Positions 59,417 through 64,000 of a DNA stretch of 64,000 nt are shown piece by piece. The notes beneath the pieces were generated by a model. It was not told the origin of the DNA and did not search any database. It saw only the letters and a program-made list of their open reading frames with translations. The DNA comes from JBEKIK01 sp050013075 (GTDB lineage Bacteria; Planctomycetota; Planctomycetia; Pirellulales; Thermoguttaceae). Positions within the stretch are counted from its first letter, which is position 1, and the number at the start of each line of letters is the position of its first letter. A program made the position numbers and the translations under genes. The DNA lies in contig JBEKFZ010000008.1 in NCBI GenBank assembly GCA_050013075.1, forward strand, positions 21,724 through 85,723, in the 5' to 3' direction.

Positions 59417-61195
59417 CTATTTTCTGTGACTGGGAAGCGATTGGATCCTTTTTTTAATTTCACTGTGGATTTTTTGGTAGCGACTATCGGATAAGGAGCC
59501 GTAGTTTTCGATAAAATCCTTCCAGGAAATGCCTTCCTTAAGGTCTTTGATATCCGGCATGAAGTCGGCGATTTTAAACGAATCGGCTAGTTTATCGAGG
59601 GGAATTTTGCCGTCGCGGACATTGGCGGCAAATGTTACGCCCGCCATATCGGCCGAAAGGTTTACAAAGCTGAAACCGCTTTGGCCGTGGGCGTCTTTTA
59701 TTTCCTTGGCAATGCCAACCTGTTCAGCGCCCAGGGGCCCCAGTTGCACCGCAAGCGCGCAAGAAAGGGCAAAATGTTGTGCCAGATCGTGCCGGCCGAA
59801 GATAGTCGTTTTACCCAGCACCGACAGGCGGTTTTGCCGGTCGTAGTCGGATTCCACCTGCCGGTAAAAATTACCCAGCATGGGAAAATCGCGCCACGAT
59901 TTTTCATCATCCAGAGCGATACCGATACCCAATAGAAACGATTTGGCGGCCAGGGCTGGAGACTGATTGGCGGCTTCGGCCGCGGCTCGGCTGATCAAAT
60001 ACTCGGTCATCCCATCGCCTTTGAGTTCAGTGGACGCCCTGCTATTTACCTTGGCCGCGCTGGCCACGGCTTGAACCACCGCTTGCGTGGCTACGACCAA
60101 CTCCGGGGGTCTGGGGGGTGGCGATGACTCGGCCGGCCTGGGCAGATTCAACATGTCGATGTATTCCTCCGCCGCCGGATCATCGGGCAATTCCTTGCCC
60201 AACGCCAGATAAATCCGCTGCAATTCCCGCCGGGTGTCCAGCGGCATGAACGGAAAGCCGTGATACGTATGTGCCCGCAACTCGTCGGCTACGAGATTCA
60301 TGGCCAAGGTGTTTAAAGGATCGAACCCGATGCGGAAGCTCGTTGAATGTGATCGCCGATCGCCCAACAGGGGGCGCATGACCGAATCCATATCGGCGGT
60401 ATGCGAGGCCCCGAGATAATGACCCATTTCGTGGACCAGGATCTCCAACCGTTCGCTTTTTGATATGTGCTGCGACCACTCGCGAACGAGAATGTACGGA
60501 TGCAGCGGCCCGCGAGTCCCGCCCAGGTGCGTCACGCCGGAGGGAATTGTATATTGGCTGGTGAATCCTATGGCCAATTGCGCGGGCGCGGGATTCACCT
60601 TGCTTTCAAACTCCAGCAAGGTCTTCTGAAAATCGGTGATGGCGTTATCCGTGACCCAAGTATCCACGGCTTTGACCTCGAAACGAACGCCGCAATGACG
60701 CTCGAATATATCCGAGGCGGCTTCCATCCTATCGCGAAGCTCTTTTTCCCAAATTTTTTGCAGCACGGGCTGATCGTCGTCGACCAGAATTTTCACGGGA
60801 ATGGTATATGTGGCATGAGCGATTTCGCGGGCCTTGGGTTGGTGCAATTTCGGGTCTTCATCCGGCGGGGCGGGGATGGGAAACGTGTGTAAATCAAGCG
60901 ATTTATCCGTTGCCACGAAATGATTAATCACGTTGGCCTGAAGCAGATATCGCCGCGGTTTTCCCTGGGATTCGAAAGCAATGCCGGTCTTATCGACGAT
61001 CGGAATGGGAATGACGTCGAAGCGATCCAGGGTGTATTTCTGTTGTTTCCCCTCCGCATTGAAGATCGAAAAACGCACGGGCGCATCGGTATCGTTTACC
61101 AATACCGCCACCCCGGCTTCGCATCGAGAAGATTTCCACGCGAGGAACAAGAAAAACGACGCGAATATCACCAGGTATCGTAAGCAGTGGAACAT
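59417..61195 (-). CDS. Secreted zinc metalloprotease, metzincin type
   Basis: 592 residues with a signal peptide (HCLRYLVIFASFFLFLAW). The zinc site is HEMGHYLGASH (HExxHxxGxxH), followed about 10 residues later by DSVMRPLL as the Met-turn, the metzincin signature. A pro- or N-terminal region of about 200 residues precedes it, and a 250-residue C-terminal helical domain follows with a PPPRPPE linker. Substrate unknown. Convergent with the small secreted protein; upstream of it is the NarL-type pair in the same orientation. Confidence 0.85.
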   Translation of the reverse strand: MFHCLRYLVIFASFFLFLAWKSSRCEAGVAVLVNDTDAPVRFSIFNAEGKQQKYTLDRFDVIPIPIVDKTGIAFESQGKPRRYLLQANVINHFVATDKSLDLHTFPIPAPPDEDPKLHQPKAREIAHATYTIPVKILVDDDQPVLQKIWEKELRDRMEAASDIFERHCGVRFEVKAVDTWVTDNAITDFQKTLLEFESKVNPAPAQLAIGFTSQYTIPSGVTHLGGTRGPLHPYILVREWSQHISKSERLEILVHEMGHYLGASHTADMDSVMRPLLGDRRSHSTSFRIGFDPLNTLAMNLVADELRAHTYHGFPFMPLDTRRELQRIYLALGKELPDDPAAEEYIDMLNLPRPAESSPPPRPPELVVATQAVVQAVASAAKVNSRASTELKGDGMTEYLISRAAAEAANQSPALAAKSFLLGIGIALDDEKSWRDFPMLGNFYRQVESDYDRQNRLSVLGKTTIFGRHDLAQHFALSCALAVQLGPLGAEQVGIAKEIKDAHGQSGFSFVNLSADMAGVTFAANVRDGKIPLDKLADSFKIADFMPDIKDLKEGISWKDFIENYGSLSDSRYQKIHSEIKKRIQSLPSHRK

Positions 61196-61303
61196 GTGCT
61201 GTCAGTGCGGGCGAACCAACTCTTGATCACGGAATCCATAATAATCCCATTTTATTGCCCCCGAGCATGGGCGGCTAGTAAAAAAACATGTTTCCAAGCG
61301 CAA

Positions 61304-61349
61304 ACGCACGCAAATGCCGGGAACACAGCTCCCCGGCATTGGCGTGCGT
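61304..61349 (-). terminator. Long hairpin after the NarL-type regulator gene
   Basis: Two stacked arms, ACGCACGC with GCGTGCGT and AATGCCGGG with CCCGGCATT, span 61304-61349, with an AT-rich stretch including seven T beyond on the minus strand. Lies between the regulator stop and the protease gene; may end the two-component operon. Confidence 0.5.
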
Positions 61350-61374
61350 GTGTATCTGCCCGGCCGCTGTTTGT

Positions 61375-62013
61375 TTAGACCAACTCCTTGCGTACCGCCC
61401 ATACGGCGGCTTGCGTGCGATCGGTCACCCCGATTTTACGCAAGATGTGCTGCACATGTTCTTTGACCGTCTCGTAACTGATGTGCAGTGTTTGGGCGAT
61501 TTCCTTGTTTGTCAGGCCATAGGCCAATTGGCGCAGAACCTCGCTTTCCCGCTGAGTCAAGGGGACCTCGACGTCGGCAGTCAAACGGGGGGTAGCCAAT
61601 GCGCCGGTCACGCGGCGGAGTTCCTCGCGGGTCCAAGCGCTTTCGCCGGTCGCTGCCGTACGGATGGCCGCCAACAGTTGCTCGCGCGTACAGCCCTTCA
61701 GCACGTAACCGCTGGCGCCTAGCGCCACTGCGCGGGCGACATAGGTGGGGTTATCAAATGTGGAAAGGATGAGCACGGGCATGTCGGGTTTGTCGAGTTT
61801 GATTCGCCCCAAAGCCGTCAGTCCGTCGCCGTCGGGCATGCGGATGTCCATAAGGACGACGTCCACTTCATTTTCCAAGGCGAATTTTACCGCCTCGGCC
61901 CCGGAGGCTACTTCACCCACTACTTTCACCTCAGTGCCGGCCACCAAACTTTTTAGTCCGCTGCGGACTACTTCGTGGTCGTCGGCGATGAGCAATCTGA
62001 TTTTGTTTGTCAT
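61375..62013 (-). CDS. NarL/FixJ-family response regulator
   Basis: 212 residues. Receiver domain with DD at 11-12, phospho-acceptor D56 (VVLMDIRMPDGDG), then a LuxR-type helix-turn-helix (LTQRESEVLRQLAYGLTNKE then IAQTLHISYETVKEHVQHIL). Transcription activator or repressor. Paired with the kinase gene 47 bases upstream on the same strand. Confidence 0.95.
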   Translation of the reverse strand: MTNKIRLLIADDHEVVRSGLKSLVAGTEVKVVGEVASGAEAVKFALENEVDVVLMDIRMPDGDGLTALGRIKLDKPDMPVLILSTFDNPTYVARAVALGASGYVLKGCTREQLLAAIRTAATGESAWTREELRRVTGALATPRLTADVEVPLTQRESEVLRQLAYGLTNKEIAQTLHISYETVKEHVQHILRKIGVTDRTQAAVWAVRKELV

Positions 62014-62060
62014 ACTTTACTCCAAAAACCAATCGCGCGTAATTAATAATTTTCCAGGGC

Positions 62061-62759
62061 CTACGCCGCAGGCAAATCGACGATTATACGGGTTCCTTTG
62101 CCTGGGGCGCTATCGATGACCGCCCGGCCGCGCATCAGCCGGGCGCGATCTCGAATACCCTGCAAACCAAAACGATCCTCGCCAACACGAGAAGGGTCGA
62201 ACCCTATACCCCAATCCTTAATTTCCAAACGGATCAATTCGCCTTGCCGCGCCAGGCGGATTTCCGCCCGATCTGCGCGGCTATGGCGTTGAATATTGTT
62301 AATCGCCTGCTGCACGATGCGATAAATCGCGGCCTCCAACAGTGGATCCAGACGTTCGGGAAACAATTTCGCGCTGAAGTCGATAGTAGGCTTATCATGC
62401 GGTAAATTGTCGATTAGATGGGAAATTGCCGAAACCACGCCCTTTTCCTCTAAAATAGGCGGGCGTAATCCGCTGATAAGCCGCCTGGCTTCGTCCACCG
62501 CCTTTTGGACCAATATGCCGGCCTCTTGAATCTGTTTCCGAACCTCAATATCGGGCAAATTTCCGCAACTGAGTACGGAACTCAACAACATCTGCGCCGC
62601 GGTGACGTCTTGAACCAATCCGTCATGGATCTCATAAGCGATGAGTTGACGGTCGCGTTCATGAAAATGCAGCATTTGTTTCAACAGCGACTGTTCTTCA
62701 CCCAGTTTTTCTTCGACTTTCGCTGATCCGGTACACGTTTTCATTGGATCTTTGGACAT
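62061..62759 (-). CDS. Soluble NarL-type sensor histidine kinase
   Basis: 232 residues, no membrane helix. HisKA_3 domain with phospho-acceptor in YEIHDGLVQDVTAAQ, then RRLISGLRPPILEEKG, and a HATPase with NNIQRHSRA, DWGIGFDPS and FGLQGIRDRARLM. An N-terminal coiled coil of about 25 residues could couple to another sensor. ATG 62759 or 62744. The input signal is not visible. Confidence 0.92.
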   Translation of the reverse strand: MSKDPMKTCTGSAKVEEKLGEEQSLLKQMLHFHERDRQLIAYEIHDGLVQDVTAAQMLLSSVLSCGNLPDIEVRKQIQEAGILVQKAVDEARRLISGLRPPILEEKGVVSAISHLIDNLPHDKPTIDFSAKLFPERLDPLLEAAIYRIVQQAINNIQRHSRADRAEIRLARQGELIRLEIKDWGIGFDPSRVGEDRFGLQGIRDRARLMRGRAVIDSAPGKGTRIIVDLPAA

Positions 62760-63220
62760 GGATTGCTGAAGTGTTTCCTTTCCAGCAGGGGGTTTTTAAA
62801 TTGCCCTGTCGGATGCCCCCCTCGGTGATTAAGGAAGCCTACTACCTAATATCATAGCAAAGTTTTCACTTGGGGGGAGTCCCCTATGGAAATTTTGGGG
62901 GAAAAATCCCAGCTTATCGTTTACTAATGACTAGGATAAAAGGACTAGTTTTGCCGATAGTTCATAGTTTTAATATAGTTTTTTCAAATTTATGCCCCCC
63001 ATTATTGTGGGGTGCGTGGGATTATAATTATCACAAAAAAATTGGATGATAATGTACAATTCGCGGAAATCTTTCCTTAACCCTCTTAAATGCCAGTAAA
63101 AAGATATCATCTTACCCAACTCGTGCCAGGTGCAAATACCCCACAACCCATTTGCGGATAAATTTCTAAACAAATATTTTCTCTTTATCAACCTTTGCTA
63201 CGTAAGGAGTGTAAAAGCAC
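62760..63220. other. AT-rich region without a convincing gene
   Basis: Upstream of the kinase gene; contains GGGG/CCCC tracts near 62875-62915 and a minus-strand frame at 62970-63191 with no ribosome-binding site or known content. It should hold the promoter of the NarL-type operon; none can be named. Confidence 0.45.
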
Positions 63221-63252
63221 AAAAAAACCGGTCGGGAGAGAACTCCCGCCGG
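63221..63252 (-). terminator. Rho-independent terminator of the tRNA-Cys gene
   Basis: On the minus strand: CCGGCGGGAG, TTCT loop, CTCCCGACCGG, then TTTTTTT. A strong GC stem and seven-T tract, located 50 bases after the tRNA-Cys 3' end. Confidence 0.8.
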
Positions 63253-63304
63253 CAGAAAACTATGTCAATGCTTTCTAAACGTTAGCAATATTCCGGGAAA
63301 TAAG

Positions 63305-63377
63305 AGGCGCCGGTCGGAGTCGAACCGACGTATGGCGGATTTGCAATCCGCTGCCTTAGCCACTTGGCTACGGCGCC
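63305..63377 (-). tRNA. tRNA-Cys (anticodon GCA)
   Basis: Cloverleaf on the minus strand: acceptor GGCGCCG/CGGCGCC with discriminator U, D arm around GCCAAGTGGCTAAGGC, anticodon stem GCGGA/TCCGC with loop TTGCAAA giving GCA, T arm GTCGG-TTCGACT-CCGAC. U73 is the cysteine identity base. CCA not encoded. U33 is normal. Confidence 0.95.
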
Positions 63378-63709
63378 TTGTCACAAACTGTATCAATCAA
63401 CAAGTCGGCTGACAAGTCCTGAGAACCTTATCTTGATTTTCCTTTTTTTAGGACAGAAATATTCAGTACAGCGGTAAGGAATTCAATCTTCTTAAACAAC
63501 GTTAATAGGGGGGGTAAGTGCAAACAATTCATTTCAATTTACTTTGCGCATTTATCTCATCTTTCCTATTTACTTAAAGACAAAACAATAAAATGGAACT
63601 TTCAGATCTAATTAAGGTTATTTGTCATTTGACACGATTTGTAATACGCACTTTCGTAGAAAATTTTTCTATATCCCTGATATTTCCCACTCGGTAGGAT
63701 GCCCGACAC
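63378..63709. other. AT-rich spacer
   Basis: No gene, hairpin repeat or promoter of recognisable quality seen between the tRNA-Cys and the last small gene. Confidence 0.5.
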
Positions 63710-63949
63710 ATGATACACTCTCCTATTAAGCATTGGATTAACCTGTTATCTGCCAGGTACGCAAAACAGAAAATCGAAGACATGGCTTTAGATATTGCCC
63801 GCCAGTGCCGAACCACACTAACTCCACGGGTAATCGATAAATCGAAGACTTTGCCGCCCGAGCAATTGCGTGGGTATGTTAGGGCTTATGCGACTTGTCC
63901 TTTAGAACGTGTTTGGAAAGGTCTTGCGGAGCTAGAAAAAAGCGGGTAA
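63710..63949 (+). CDS. Small protein of unknown function
   Basis: 79 residues, helical and basic (IHSPIKHWINLLSARYAKQK at the start, LRGYVRAYATCPLERVWKGL near the end). No domain recognised, no signal or membrane helix. Support is its composition and ending with a complex amino-acid pattern rather than low complexity; there is no strong ribosome-binding site. It could be the last gene before the window edge or a chance frame. Confidence 0.45.
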   Translation: MIHSPIKHWINLLSARYAKQKIEDMALDIARQCRTTLTPRVIDKSKTLPPEQLRGYVRAYATCPLERVWKGLAELEKSG

Positions 63950-64000
63950 ATATACGCGCTGATGGAAGCTAGGCAGTTTTTTCACAACGGAGGCATAGGC

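Noticed and set aside
62970..63191. 73-residue minus-strand frame upstream of the NarL kinase
   Set aside because: No initiation signal or recognisable content; composition follows the AT-rich spacer.

Overview
The window looks like chromosomal DNA from a planctomycete. This is inferred from content, not from a database search. Supporting features are DUF1559 proteins (one pseudopilin-like, one secreted), a PEP-CTERM beta-strand-repeat protein, HEAT-repeat lipoproteins, a bacterial HDAC-family enzyme, an isolated fliM, a short PheT without the usual tRNA-binding OB domain, and many GC-rich palindromic repeats between genes. No transposase, integrase, phage gene or CRISPR array was seen.

Layout. 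0-7.6 kb: proA, orphan fliM, a zinc uptake operon (zinc-ribbon RHH regulator, znuA, znuC, znuB), a DUF2442 gene and an HDAC-like deacetylase. 7.9-14.3 kb: two HEAT-type secreted proteins, a lone receiver domain, a methyltransferase and a phosphoesterase. 14.3-26.1 kb (minus strand): the translation cluster thrS-infC-rpmI-rplT-pheS-pheT, split by an inserted ECF sigma / membrane partner / two secreted proteins block, followed by a tRNA-Val. 26.5-31.6 kb (minus): a four-gene WXG100-like plus FtsK/EccC-like operon, read here as a minimal type VII-like secretion locus. 31.7-42.7 kb: a potassium module, with a minus-strand regulatory operon (sigma-54 response regulator, histidine kinase, detached KdpD sensor domain) divergent from kdpF-A-B-C with two extra small membrane proteins. 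The intergenic region carries a GG-N10-GC sigma-54 promoter and a perfect 20-bp palindrome. 43.3-49.3 kb: PEP-CTERM protein, a DUF1559 gene broken by one in-frame TGA, an EF-hand lipoprotein and an ABC exporter pair. 49.5-56.3 kb: methyltransferase, VapBC-like pair, and an operon of a zinc-ribbon membrane protein, two PqqD-fused radical-SAM/SPASM-like proteins (one without the CxxxCxxC motif) and a DUF2207-like membrane protein ending in a Cys/Ala/Gly tail. 56.6-64 kb: PadR regulator with a partner membrane protein, secreted proteins including a metzincin-type protease, a NarL-type two-component pair and a tRNA-Cys.

The strongest candidates for undescribed biology are: (1) the radical-SAM pair plus Cys-rich-tail membrane protein, whose genes are joined by a 7-bp tandem repeat that supplies the stop of one gene and the ribosome-binding site and start of the next; (2) the compact WXG/FtsK locus; (3) sigma-54 control of kdp in place of the usual OmpR-type KdpE. 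A further theme is a family of ~126-bp palindromic elements with conserved ends and exchangeable GC-rich hairpin cores. Related GC-rich repeats also sit in frame inside two proteins.
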